Source: Prochlorococcus marinus str. MIT 9314
Lineage (GTDB): Bacteria > Cyanobacteriota > Cyanobacteriia > PCC-6307 > Cyanobiaceae
Direction of reading: 5' to 3'
DNA: 64,000 nucleotides
NCBI RefSeq assembly: GCF_000760035.1
Contig: NZ_JNAO01000013.1
Span: 124,001-188,000, forward strand
In this document: positions 10,117-19,011 of the stretch, piece by piece
How positions within the stretch are numbered: position 1 is the first letter of the stretch
Layout of the letters: every line of letters starts with the position of its first letter
Notes under the pieces: model-generated
What the model was told of the DNA's origin: nothing
Database searches by the model: none
The model's input: the letters and a program-made list of their open reading frames with translations, nothing else
Position numbers and translations under genes: made by a program

Positions 10117-11575
10117 TCCATTGAACAAGAGTTTTAACGCCAAAACCGGTTGCTCCAGATGGATTAATTCCCTTATTCTTATCAGTCCAACAAGTCCCAG
10201 CAATATCAATATGAGCCCATTTAATCTCTTTATCAAAGAATTCCTCTAAAAATAAAGCAGCAGTTATTGACCCACCTGCTCTAGGACCTGTATTTTTCAT
10301 GTCAGCTATATGAGACTTTAACCCTTCTTTATAAGATTTTTGTAAAGGCATTTGCCATATTTCTTCTCCAGACTGTGCTGATGCAGTTTTTAGGTCATTT
10401 GCTAAATCATCATTATTACTCCAGAATCCAGCTACATCATTCCCTAATGCAACAACAATAGCTCCGGTTAGAGTGGCTAAATCTATTATTGAATCCGGGT
10501 TTAAATTGGATGCGTAAGTTAACGCATCAGCTAATGTTAGTCTACCTTCAGCATCAGTATTGTTGATTTCAATTGTCTTACCATTAGATGCTTTAACTAC
10601 ATCTCCAGGATGTACTGCAGATCCATTTATCATGTTTTCGCAAGCTGCCACAATAAAATGGATTTCTAATCCCTTTGGTTTTACTGCTCCAAGTGCTTTT
10701 GCTGCGCCTAAAACTGCAGCGCTTCCCCCCATATCATATTTCATCATTTCAATTTGAGAAGCGCCTACTTTCAGATTGTATCCTCCAGAGTCAAAGGTTA
10801 AACCCTTCCCAACAAGCGCAATCTTTTCTTTTATAGGCCCCTCCGACTTTAAAGTAAGATGTATAAATTTAGGATCTAGGTCAGAACCTTTTGCTACAGC
10901 TAAAAATGCGCCCATGCCTAAATCTTCACAATCTTTTGCCTCTAAAATTTTTACTTCTAAACCATGATCATTAGCTATTTTAGAAGCTTGTATAGACATT
11001 TCCTGAGGGGTAAGACTATTGGGAGGGGCGGCTACAAGTCTTCTAGCTAGTTCTACACCTTCGCATATTTGTGCTGTCTCTTCAAAGCTAATATTCTCAA
11101 TTTTTTTTAAATTCAAAAACTCTATCTCTTTAAGAACTTTCTCTTCATCTTTTTTCTTGTTAAATCTATTGTCCTTATAAGCAGATAATCTAGCAGACTC
11201 TGCTAATTGATTTATTTCTAGTTTTGAATTTATTAATTCCCAAGGTAGCAAGATGCTGATTTTTTCATTTTTATCAACAGTTTTTCTAATTAGATTTCCT
11301 ATGGAGTTTTCTATATCACTTTTTTTTAGATCTTTCGATTTGCCAAGACCAACTATGATTAAAGTCTCTAATTTTTGATCTAAAAATTCAAAGCTTAGAG
11401 TTTTTCCTTTTTCTCCTTTAAATTTTTTTTGAGTAACTGTTTTTAGTAATAATTTTGGGTCAATGACAAATTTTATGTTTTCAAGTTGGCTTTCAATTTC
11501 TTCCTCTAAAACTCCAAAAATTAATGAAGTACCTTGCCAGTTATCTAGATTTTTTTGGAATGTGGAAAATTGCAT
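10103..11575 (-). CDS. pepA: cytosol aminopeptidase (leucyl aminopeptidase)
   Basis: M17 metallo-aminopeptidase that removes N-terminal residues from peptides; a hexamer in known members. The 490 residues show a variable N-terminal domain and a catalytic C-terminal domain with the metal-site stretches [14 protein letters not shown] and the signature [14 protein letters not shown] near residue 338. [19 protein letters not shown] is close to the canonical bicarbonate-site loop. Length is normal. It is convergent with msrA; upstream, 23 bases separate it from the GIY-YIG-like gene on the same strand. Confidence 0.96.
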   Translation of the reverse strand: MQFSTFQKNLDNWQGTSLIFGVLEEEIESQLENIKFVIDPKLLLKTVTQKKFKGEKGKTLSFEFLDQKLETLIIVGLGKSKDLKKSDIENSIGNLIRKTVDKNEKISILLPWELINSKLEINQLAESARLSAYKDNRFNKKKDEEKVLKEIEFLNLKKIENISFEETAQICEGVELARRLVAAPPNSLTPQEMSIQASKIANDHGLEVKILEAKDCEDLGMGAFLAVAKGSDLDPKFIHLTLKSEGPIKEKIALVGKGLTFDSGGYNLKVGASQIEMMKYDMGGSAAVLGAAKALGAVKPKGLEIHFIVAACENMINGSAVHPGDVVKASNGKTIEINNTDAEGRLTLADALTYASNLNPDSIIDLATLTGAIVVALGNDVAGFWSNNDDLANDLKTASAQSGEEIWQMPLQKSYKEGLKSHIADMKNTGPRAGGSITAALFLEEFFDKEIKWAHIDIAGTCWTDKNKGINPSGATGFGVKTLVQWIKNK

Positions 11576-11598
11576 TTGTAAACGGATTTAATTAACTT

Positions 11599-12210
11599 TT
11601 AGTTGTTTGTGAAAGTAGTTGCCCACCTATCTCGGGTTTCTTTATTAAAGGGTGGTAACCATAAATATATCAGTTGCTGTTCTAATTTACGTCTTAACTT
11701 TATTTCTTTAGGTACATCTAAGAAGAAACGAATATCTTGATGACTTGAGAGGTTATTATGGGCTAAGGCTTCTTTATAGTTCATGAGGTAATTTTTACAG
11801 TCATGTTCTCCTTTCCATCTTTTATTTGCTACGTTTGTTTCTCCTATATAAAGGATTATTTTAGAACTCTCCATTGAGTCAATTACAAAATACATTGCTG
11901 GACCATTGTGTATATATTGATTTGTTCTCCAAAAGTTTAATGATAATGGATGTAGGGAAAACGGATCAATTTTTCTTTCTTTGGAAATTGTATTAACAGG
12001 AAGACATGTTTGTTGCAAAGTTTTATTGTGGGCATCTTTTGAAATTTTAATTTGGTGATTATATATTTTATTTCTCCATTCAGTTAGGATTTCGCCTTTG
12101 ATTTTTAAATTATTTGAGTGTTGAAAATTAATTGATGTATTTACATTTGAACCAAATAATTCAAATTGTCTATTTTGATTTGAAATATTATTTAAGTTGA
12201 ATTTTTCCAA
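11599..12210 (-). CDS. GIY-YIG-like nuclease-fold protein, conserved in cyanobacteria
   Basis: Function unknown. The C-terminal half (about residues 100-195) resembles a GIY-YIG fold: a strand with AMYFVIDS, then ILYIGETNVANKRWKGEH. This gives the Tyr...Tyr-Ile-Gly pattern, an Arg-containing helix and a downstream helix with an acidic residue (RRKLEQQLIYLWLPPFN). The N-terminal 95 residues are polar, with no recognised domain. The fold assignment is by motif only, and I cannot confirm all catalytic residues. It sits alone upstream of pepA, with no transposase or intron nearby, so it is unlikely to be a homing enzyme. Confidence 0.75.
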   Translation of the reverse strand: MEKFNLNNISNQNRQFELFGSNVNTSINFQHSNNLKIKGEILTEWRNKIYNHQIKISKDAHNKTLQQTCLPVNTISKERKIDPFSLHPLSLNFWRTNQYIHNGPAMYFVIDSMESSKIILYIGETNVANKRWKGEHDCKNYLMNYKEALAHNNLSSHQDIRFFLDVPKEIKLRRKLEQQLIYLWLPPFNKETRDRWATTFTNN

Positions 12211-12361
12211 TATCTATGAAACATGTCTACTAAATTTACTTATTAAAAAATATAAATCAAAGAATTATTTATAAACTAAAATTTATTAATGTTCTAATCA
12301 ATTTAAAAGATTCTTGTTATCTTGTAATTGAGCCTTAATCTTGCGAAGTAAAAAAATAGAA

Positions 12362-12685
12362 ATGGGATTCTTTGAGTCAGACATCGTTCAAGAAGAAGCT
12401 AAAAAGCTTTTTACAGATTACCAAGAACTTATGAAACTTGGCTCTGATTATGGGAAATTCGATAGAGAAGGGAAAAAAATGTTTATAAAAAAAATGGAAT
12501 CTCTTATGGATCGTTATAAAGTTTTTATGAAGAGATTTGAATTGTCTGAAGATTTTCAAGCAAAAATGACAGTAGAACAATTAAAGACACAGTTAAGCCA
12601 ATTTGGGATTACTCCTGATCAAATGTTCGATCAAATGAATAAAACCTTAATAAGAATGAAGGATGAACTTGATAAAACTTCTTAA
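12362..12685 (+). CDS. DUF1825 family protein
   Basis: Small conserved cyanobacterial protein of unknown function (107 residues). It is mostly helical, rich in Lys, Glu and Met, has no signal peptide or membrane span, and begins MGFFESDIVQEEAKKLFTDY, the conserved DUF1825 start. I chose the ATG at 12362; a TTG at 12341 would add seven residues (MRSKKIE) that precede the conserved start. tyrS follows 19 bases downstream on the same strand. Confidence 0.85.
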   Translation: MGFFESDIVQEEAKKLFTDYQELMKLGSDYGKFDREGKKMFIKKMESLMDRYKVFMKRFELSEDFQAKMTVEQLKTQLSQFGITPDQMFDQMNKTLIRMKDELDKTS

Positions 12686-12704
12686 AGTTAACGGTTAAAG
12701 CTTC

Positions 12705-13943
12705 ATGACAGATAATTTTAAATTGCCATCATGGCTGTCAAGAGGAATAGAAGAATATTTTCCTATTAAGGGAACAGATCAAACCTTTTCGGAGATAATT
12801 GATCATGCAAAAAAAAATAATAAAAAATTAAGGGTTAAACTCGGCATTGATCCAACTGGAACCGATATTCATCTTGGGCACAGCATATTGTTTAAAAAAC
12901 TTAGGGCATTCCAAGATAATGGACATATTGCAGTTTTAATTATTGGGGATTTTACTGCTCAAATTGGAGATCCAACCGGAAAAAACAAAACAAGAGTTCA
13001 GTTATCGGAAAAACAAGTTAAGGATAATGCAAAAACTTACTTAACCCAACTAGGGATGGGAAAGTCAGCCGATGAATCTATTTTAGATTTTGATTCAAAA
13101 GATAGAATAGAAATAAGATATAACAGTGAATGGTTAAAAGGATTAAATCTTAATTCGATAATTGAATTAATGGGGAGTGTAACAGTTAGTCAAATGCTAG
13201 CTAAGGAGGAATTTAATAAAAGGTACACTTCGCAAGTCCCAATTGCTTTGCATGAATTCTTATATCCACTATTACAAGGTTACGATTCGGTAGTTGTTCA
13301 ATCAGATATTGAGCTTGGAGGCACAGATCAGAAATTTAATATTGCAATAGGAAGAGACCTTCAAAGGCATTTTAAACAAGAACCTCAATTTGGCGTTCTG
13401 CTGCCAATTTTGACAGGTTTAGACGGAATTAAGAAGATGAGTAAATCTGAATTTAACACCGTCGGTTTGACTGAAGATCCTCTTTCAATGTATTCAAAAT
13501 TAGAAAAAGTATCCGATAATTTAATACCCACTTATTTTGAATTGCTTACTGAATTAGACTTAAGTTTTCTGGAAAATTCAAATCCTCGTGAATTACAGAG
13601 AAGAATGGCTTTAGAAGTTACTACTTTATTCCATGGGGCCGAAGAAGCATTAAAGGCGCAATCAAACTGCGAAAAATTATTCCTTGGACACAAAGAAAAA
13701 GTTGGAGAAATTCCAGAGATTTCTTTAAAAGAAGTAGTTTTTCCAGTAAAGTTTTTCTACTTATTAAGTGCTCTAAAACTTTTCAAATCTAGCAGCGAAT
13801 CCAAAAGGTCTATTAAAGGTGGGGGTGTAAAAATTGATAGTCAAAAAGTAATAAATCCTGATTTAGTTTTTAACTCTAAAAATGATTTGGAAGGAAAAAT
13901 TTTGCAAATTGGAAAAAAAATAATTAAGAGATTTGAAAACTGA
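12705..13943 (+). CDS. tyrS: tyrosyl-tRNA synthetase
   Basis: Charges tRNA-Tyr. Class I synthetase of 412 residues: HIGH-type motif HLGHS near residue 57, [13 protein letters not shown] near residue 86, and the KMSKS loop in [10 protein letters not shown] near residue 245. A C-terminal S4-like RNA-binding segment follows ([14 protein letters not shown]). The GDFTA and IGDPTGK pattern fits the TyrZ-like form common in cyanobacteria. pyrF follows with almost no gap. Confidence 0.96.
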   Translation: MTDNFKLPSWLSRGIEEYFPIKGTDQTFSEIIDHAKKNNKKLRVKLGIDPTGTDIHLGHSILFKKLRAFQDNGHIAVLIIGDFTAQIGDPTGKNKTRVQLSEKQVKDNAKTYLTQLGMGKSADESILDFDSKDRIEIRYNSEWLKGLNLNSIIELMGSVTVSQMLAKEEFNKRYTSQVPIALHEFLYPLLQGYDSVVVQSDIELGGTDQKFNIAIGRDLQRHFKQEPQFGVLLPILTGLDGIKKMSKSEFNTVGLTEDPLSMYSKLEKVSDNLIPTYFELLTELDLSFLENSNPRELQRRMALEVTTLFHGAEEALKAQSNCEKLFLGHKEKVGEIPEISLKEVVFPVKFFYLLSALKLFKSSSESKRSIKGGGVKIDSQKVINPDLVFNSKNDLEGKILQIGKKIIKRFEN

Positions 13944-13949
13944 AAATTG

Positions 13950-14678
13950 ATGAATAACAGATTTAATTCGGAAGAAAAAATAATATTGGCAATTGATGGA
14001 TTAGATGTAAGTCAAGCAAAATTACTTTTGGAAAAATGCCCCAATATTAAGTGGGTGAAAGTTGGTTTAGAGCTTTTTGTTAGGGAAGGTCCAAGAGTTA
14101 TTGAAATATTAAAAGGTTTAAATAAAAAAATTTTTTTAGACTTAAAATTTCATGATATTCCAAATACCATGCGTGCAGCATGTTTCCAAATTTCGAAATT
14201 AGGGGTTGATATAATTTCTATTCATGCTTCAGCAGGTTTAAAAGCTCTTAAGGATTCGAAAAAAGCATCTTTAGAAGGAGCCACCTCAGTCAGTGTGAAA
14301 CCCCCATTGGTTGTAGGAATAACTGTTTTAACAAGCTTTTCTCTTAAAGATTTTCAAACTGATCTTGATAGAAATAATTCAATTGAGGAAAATGTATTGA
14401 GACTTGCAAAGTTGTCTTTTGATGCCGGATTAGATGGATGTGTTTGTTCCCCTTGGGAGGTAAATATGTTGAGATCTATTTATAAGCATAATTTTGAACT
14501 TATTACACCAGGCATCAGATTAAATATTGACAATAAAGATGATCAAAATAGAATTATGACTCCCCATGAAGCTATAGATAATGGCGCTTCTAAGTTAGTC
14601 ATTGGCAGATCAATTTCAAAAGCTATAGATCCTAATAAAGCTCTAATAGAAATATTTAAATCTATTGATTCTGATTAA
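13950..14678 (+). CDS. pyrF: orotidine 5'-phosphate decarboxylase
   Basis: Last step of UMP synthesis. The protein (242 residues from the ATG at 13950) carries the catalytic DxKxxD array in [13 protein letters not shown] near residue 67 and the phosphate-binding TPGIRL and LVIGRSI segments near the C-terminus. A TTG at 13947 would add one residue. The 3' end overlaps the convergent plsY by 17 bases. It starts six bases after the tyrS stop, so the two are probably in one transcript. Confidence 0.96.
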   Translation: MNNRFNSEEKIILAIDGLDVSQAKLLLEKCPNIKWVKVGLELFVREGPRVIEILKGLNKKIFLDLKFHDIPNTMRAACFQISKLGVDIISIHASAGLKALKDSKKASLEGATSVSVKPPLVVGITVLTSFSLKDFQTDLDRNNSIEENVLRLAKLSFDAGLDGCVCSPWEVNMLRSIYKHNFELITPGIRLNIDNKDDQNRIMTPHEAIDNGASKLVIGRSISKAIDPNKALIEIFKSIDSD

Positions 14679-15255
14679 TTTTGGATTCTTCTCCCTTAAG
14701 CAATCTTGTTATGTTTGTTCTATGTTTCCAGATTACCAATAATGCCACAATTAAACTTATAAAAAAGTATGAGTGCATAAATTTACCTAGGTAAAAAAAC
14801 ATAAAAATAGGAAGTAAGATTGCAGCTGAAATACTGGATAAAGAAACAAATTTAGATTTTGTTAGGACTATTAAAAAAATGCCAAGAGATGCAAGTCCAA
14901 CTTTCCAAGAAAGAGCTAAAAACATACCTAATCCAGTAGCAACAGCTTTTCCTCCTTTACCTTTAAGCCATATTGGCCAAATATGTCCTGAGATAGCGGA
15001 TATTCCTGCTATTACCTCAATTAATCCTTGATCTGTATAATGTTGAGCAATTTTTACTGCTACAAGTCCTTTCCCAACGTCAATGATAAACACAAAAAGT
15101 GCTGGCCATTTACCAACATTTCTTAAGACATTTGTGGCACCTGTAGATCCAGAACCCATAGTTCTTAGATCTATATTTTTGAGATATTTTCCAATTAAAA
15201 AACCTGTCGGAAGTGATCCTAAAAGATAACTTGTAAAAATTATTAAGATATTCAT
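14662..15255 (-). CDS. plsY: acyl-phosphate:glycerol-3-phosphate acyltransferase
   Basis: Membrane enzyme that makes lysophosphatidic acid from acyl phosphate and glycerol-3-phosphate, the first acylation of phospholipid synthesis. The 197 residues contain about five membrane spans. The three PlsY motifs are [10 protein letters not shown] with [12 protein letters not shown], the [12 protein letters not shown] loop, and the later [15 protein letters not shown] segment. It lies five bases after the DUF3086 gene on the same strand and is convergent with pyrF. Confidence 0.95.
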   Translation of the reverse strand: MNILIIFTSYLLGSLPTGFLIGKYLKNIDLRTMGSGSTGATNVLRNVGKWPALFVFIIDVGKGLVAVKIAQHYTDQGLIEVIAGISAISGHIWPIWLKGKGGKAVATGLGMFLALSWKVGLASLGIFLIVLTKSKFVSLSSISAAILLPIFMFFYLGKFMHSYFFISLIVALLVIWKHRTNITRLLKGEESKINQNQ

Positions 15256-15260
15256 AAACC

Positions 15261-16271
15261 TTAGTTTAGTTCAAGATCATCGTAAATTTCATTATCTGAG
15301 CCAGCAAATGCAACCCATAATGGAAATTGAAGTATTGGAATTTCAACAGAAGTTTCTGCTGCATCAATGATAATAAATGGCAATTCTTCATTGGCTTCTA
15401 ATCTATCAGCTCTTTCGATGACACCTTCAGGCCTTTCAAACAGAACAATCCCACTATTAGGTCCAAAGTCATCCCTTGTTAGACCAAGTGAATCTTGAAG
15501 AATTCTTCTCCATTCGCCTAATCGTTCAGGCTGCGAAGCTAAAATAAGAGTCTGAAATTGATCTCCATATAATTCGCCAAGAATAGATATTAAGCCAGCT
15601 GATAACAAAGCATTTTTTTGTCGAGATCCTCTACTTTCAAGAGAACCTCTTCCGCCCATGTTAAAGAACCAATCATTCATAATTTCTATATCTGAGGAAT
15701 CAAGACTACGTCTTAATTTCCAAGGTTCTGCATAAAAGTCGGGCTGTTCTGTGAAACTTGAAAAGCAACTTTTTATAATCTCTTCATCTGGCTTAAATGT
15801 CTCGGAAAGAGCAGGAACATTAACTACATTATTTGTGCTATTGTCTTGCTTTTTCTCATCAAGGGGAGAAGGCTTTACGATTATTGGTTGAGAAACCAAT
15901 TCAAGTCTCTCTACGTTTTGTGAAAGATTCTGCAAAGCTCCAGTTAAGTACTCTTGAAAGCCCTTAACTCTTTTAGCAATATTATCTGACTGTCCTTTAA
16001 AATTAGAATCAATATCTTTTTCTATTTCATTTTTTTTTGTTTCTAACTCTCTTATTTCTCTAACTAAAGAGTCTTTTTTTGAAAAGAGATCTCTAAAAAT
16101 TTCATTAGAAATTTCATCAAAAGATTTAGTTGATTTATCGTTTTTCGGGATAGTTTTTTTATTTTGAGTTGTATTTTTCTTACTAATTTGTTTGGTTTTA
16201 TCACCTGAAATTGACTTATCTATTTTTAATTCCTTTTCAGGATTATTGTCGGAAATTTCTGTATTGGTCAT
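15261..16271 (-). CDS. DUF3086 domain protein
   Basis: Conserved cyanobacterial protein of unknown function, 336 residues. Residues 1-50 are polar and Lys/Asn rich. About 55-125 form a coiled coil ([20 protein letters not shown]). About 165-330 are the conserved DUF3086 domain ([20 protein letters not shown], then [20 protein letters not shown]). There is no signal peptide or membrane span. It lies between the DUF3119/MlaE pair and plsY on one strand, so a link to membrane lipid handling is possible, but this is only inferred from position. Confidence 0.85.
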   Translation of the reverse strand: MTNTEISDNNPEKELKIDKSISGDKTKQISKKNTTQNKKTIPKNDKSTKSFDEISNEIFRDLFSKKDSLVREIRELETKKNEIEKDIDSNFKGQSDNIAKRVKGFQEYLTGALQNLSQNVERLELVSQPIIVKPSPLDEKKQDNSTNNVVNVPALSETFKPDEEIIKSCFSSFTEQPDFYAEPWKLRRSLDSSDIEIMNDWFFNMGGRGSLESRGSRQKNALLSAGLISILGELYGDQFQTLILASQPERLGEWRRILQDSLGLTRDDFGPNSGIVLFERPEGVIERADRLEANEELPFIIIDAAETSVEIPILQFPLWVAFAGSDNEIYDDLELN

Positions 16272-16306
16272 TTAAATAATTTTGATGATTAGGCAAAGTC
16301 TGAATT

Positions 16307-16723
16307 TTAAGAATTTTTAATTTCCAGGGAGTCAACTTTTTTTATGAGCTCATCTTTTAATTGCTTTGGGTTAAATAAAATTGGTAATAAATGAGGACTG
16401 GACTTTTCTCTAAAATAAAAAATACCTGGGATTATGGGGAAAAAGAATTTCCATGATATCCAGTTCTTGAATGGAAAAGTTCTAATCTCTTTCCCTAATT
16501 GTAAAACGATAAAATCATCATTTGTTATTTTTATTCTTAAGGTGAATGACTGAAGTAATAAAAAAAAGCTAAAAGAAGCAAAAACTATTGTTGGCAAAGA
16601 ACCAATATTCAAAAACAAAAGCATAAAACTTAAAACTATTAGAATGATTGGCAACTGAAATGAAGGAGATATTATTACTGGTTCTTCTTTTTTTGATTTA
16701 GTATTAAACATAGAATCATCCAA
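16307..16723 (-). CDS. DUF3119 family membrane protein
   Basis: Small cyanobacterial protein (138 residues) with two adjacent membrane spans at about residues 24-62 (PIILIVLSFMLLFLNIGSLP, then a second hydrophobic stretch). A PH-like cytosolic part follows (FVLQLGKEIRTFPFKNW-like, seen as FIVLQLGKEIRTFPFKNW). Its function is not established. It overlaps the end of the mlaE gene by eight bases on the same strand, so it may assist the MlaE lipid transporter; that is inference from the coupling. Confidence 0.82.
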   Translation of the reverse strand: MDDSMFNTKSKKEEPVIISPSFQLPIILIVLSFMLLFLNIGSLPTIVFASFSFFLLLQSFTLRIKITNDDFIVLQLGKEIRTFPFKNWISWKFFFPIIPGIFYFREKSSPHLLPILFNPKQLKDELIKKVDSLEIKNS

Positions 16724-17471
16724 ATAAAATTTGCGTTAGTAATACATCCATTAAAGATACAGTAACGAGAGTCATTACAACTGCACCTGTTGTACTTGTT
16801 CCAACCTCTTTTGGACCCCCTTTGGTTGTAAGTCCATATCCACAAGCAATGATTGAAATAAGTAATCCGAACACTACAGATTTTATTAACATTGAAGTTA
16901 AATCTGCACTGGTTAAACTCACATTACCTGATCTTACAGATGTCCAAAAAACTATTGGAGGAACTTTATAAAAAATTGTGCTCCAAATTTGTCCACTCCA
17001 TAAAGCTACAGATAAAAACAAAAGACACTGTATTGGAGACATTATTACCATCGATAGTAACCTTGGGACTACCAAATATTGGACTGGTTCGGTCCTTAAC
17101 ATTGTTATTGCCTCAATTTGTTCTGTAACTTTCATAGTACCCAGTTGAGCAGCATAGGCAGTGGCAACCTTTCCAGTCATTAAAGTTGCAGTTAGAAGAG
17201 GAGCCATTTCTCTTGCCATGCCTACTGCTAATAAACCTCCAATTTCACTTGAAACCCCCATACTTGTAAGTTGTGCTGCAACTTGAATATTAAAAACTGT
17301 ACCTGCGGCAATTCCTGTAATTAATACAATTAATAAACTGCCCGGACCTGACTCCATAAGTTGGTCAAAGAGATCATTTTTGGAAATTTTACCCTTAAAG
17401 ATAAAATTAATTGCTTGCCCGCCAATGACTAGGCTGCTTAGAAGTCTTTTGAAAAAATTAAGGTAATACAT
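16716..17471 (-). CDS. mlaE: MlaE/Ycf63-family ABC transporter permease
   Basis: Permease of the MlaE family, called Ycf63 in algal plastids and TGD1 in plants, which moves phospholipids between membranes. The 251 residues show the conserved hydrophobic core with the family stretches GTVFNIQVAAQL, GLLAVGMAREMAPLLTATLM and GTMKVTEQIEAI. About five membrane spans are visible. No ATPase or substrate-binding (MlaD) gene lies beside it here. It overlaps the DUF3119 gene. Confidence 0.92.
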   Translation of the reverse strand: MYYLNFFKRLLSSLVIGGQAINFIFKGKISKNDLFDQLMESGPGSLLIVLITGIAAGTVFNIQVAAQLTSMGVSSEIGGLLAVGMAREMAPLLTATLMTGKVATAYAAQLGTMKVTEQIEAITMLRTEPVQYLVVPRLLSMVIMSPIQCLLFLSVALWSGQIWSTIFYKVPPIVFWTSVRSGNVSLTSADLTSMLIKSVVFGLLISIIACGYGLTTKGGPKEVGTSTTGAVVMTLVTVSLMDVLLTQILFG

Positions 17472-17480
17472 ATCTTTATA

Positions 17481-18878
17481 TTAGTTTGTAATTAATTTTC
17501 GATCCCATTTTCTCATTATTAAAAGACCAATTATTACCAATATTGAGGGTATAAAACCAATACATAATCTAATAGTTAATTGTGCTGAATAGCATTGTTC
17601 AATAATATTTAGACCTTCTTTATCAACAATGCATGATTGATAACCTGATAAATACAATAAAAATCCTAATAATTGAACACTAAACGCGATACCTATCTTC
17701 TGAATAAGTACCATCCAGGCAGTATATAATCCTGCTGGTTTCTCTGGGTCTTCGTCTATTGCATCAGGAAGTAGTGACCAGGGGATAAGAAAAGCGGTTG
17801 AAGCTCCTATGCCAATAAGACAGATTATAAAAATCAAAAGAATGAACAGAAATATGTTGCTGGCATTTAGGAATAAACTATCGCTTACTCCTGAAATTTT
17901 TGATAATGAAGGTAAAAATAAAGCTGCTGTACATGAAATAATCCACATAATTGCTCCATAGTTTAACGCTGAAATCCTGTTCAATTTATTTGATACTCTG
18001 GCCCATATTTGTAAACCCACTAAAGCGCTAATTTGGAAAGGTATCGGGATCCACTTCGCAATATATGTTGGTACATTCAGTACATCCTCGACATAGATTA
18101 ATGCTACTGTTTGCATCAATTGTAATGCGCACCAGAGAAGAATATAGAGCGTAATAACTTTTAGAAATTTTTTATTTTTGAAGATTCTTTTGAATTGAAG
18201 TGTTATAGCTTCAACTTTTCCTGAAGGCCTTCTTGCTTTTTTTGCGAATGGAGCTAACCCCCAACAAGAAATTAATGTTGCAGCAACTGCAATACATCCG
18301 CTTATTTTACCCATTAAAAAATATTCATTATTTGCAGATCCTTCGGAACCTAATACAACTCCAGCAATTATTAAACCTGTTAGTCCTGCGATTATTGAGC
18401 CAGTAAATCTAGATGCGTTTAGCCTTGTTCTTATTGCTGTTTTTTCAGAAATTTCAGTAGAAAGAGCTGCAAAAGGAAGATTAATACTCGTATAAGCAGT
18501 CATTACGATTATAGAAATTATGGCATAGTAAATAGTCTTGGTTAGCACTGAACCAGTGGGTGTCCACCATATCGCAGCTAAAGAGAAACCAAGAGGAACT
18601 GATGCTGCTACCATCCAAGGTATTCTAGGCCCCCATCTTGATTTAGTACGATCACTTAACCATCCAATTAACGGATCATTTACTGCATCCCATATCTTTA
18701 TTAACATTAATAATGATCCTGCAATTATTACTGGTAAACCAGCAGAAATAAAGAATTTGAAAAGAAAAAAACCAAATTGCGTTGCCACTAAACCTGTGCC
18801 TGCATCCCCTAGCCCATAAGAGAACATTAATCTTGTTGTTGATCTAGAAATATTTTTTTTCGAGTGTGAATTTTCCAA
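17481..18878 (-). CDS. GPH-family (MFS) sugar/cation symporter-like transporter
   Basis: Inner-membrane transporter of 465 residues with about twelve membrane spans. The DPLIGWLSDRTKSRWGPRIPW loop near residues 65-85 (core SDRTKSRWGPR) and the N-terminal SYGLGDAGTGL are typical of the glycoside-pentoside-hexuronide:cation symporter family. The substrate cannot be told from sequence. It lies nine bases upstream of mlaE on the same strand and is divergent from tRNA-Gly. Confidence 0.88.
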   Translation of the reverse strand: MENSHSKKNISRSTTRLMFSYGLGDAGTGLVATQFGFFLFKFFISAGLPVIIAGSLLMLIKIWDAVNDPLIGWLSDRTKSRWGPRIPWMVAASVPLGFSLAAIWWTPTGSVLTKTIYYAIISIIVMTAYTSINLPFAALSTEISEKTAIRTRLNASRFTGSIIAGLTGLIIAGVVLGSEGSANNEYFLMGKISGCIAVAATLISCWGLAPFAKKARRPSGKVEAITLQFKRIFKNKKFLKVITLYILLWCALQLMQTVALIYVEDVLNVPTYIAKWIPIPFQISALVGLQIWARVSNKLNRISALNYGAIMWIISCTAALFLPSLSKISGVSDSLFLNASNIFLFILLIFIICLIGIGASTAFLIPWSLLPDAIDEDPEKPAGLYTAWMVLIQKIGIAFSVQLLGFLLYLSGYQSCIVDKEGLNIIEQCYSAQLTIRLCIGFIPSILVIIGLLIMRKWDRKLITN

Positions 18879-18939
18879 TCTTTTTACTTTGTTTATTGTT
18901 TGATAATGTATTATTGCAATGGTAATTCTATTACTTAAT

Positions 18940-19010
18940 GCGGGCGTGGTTTAGTGGTAAAACCTCAGCCTTCCAAGCTGAAGATGCGGGTTCGATTCCC
19001 GCCGCCCGCT
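18940..19010 (+). tRNA. tRNA-Gly (TCC)
   Basis: A 71-base cloverleaf. The acceptor stem GCGGGCG (18940-18946) pairs with CGCCCGC (19003-19009). The D stem is GTTT/AAAC. The anticodon stem TCAGC/GCTGA encloses the loop CTTCCAA, with anticodon TCC at 18972-18974. The T stem is GCGGG/CCCGC with loop TTCGATT. The discriminator is T and no CCA is encoded. It ends two bases before the stop codon of the convergent debranching-enzyme gene. Confidence 0.97.
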
Positions 19011-19011
19011 T

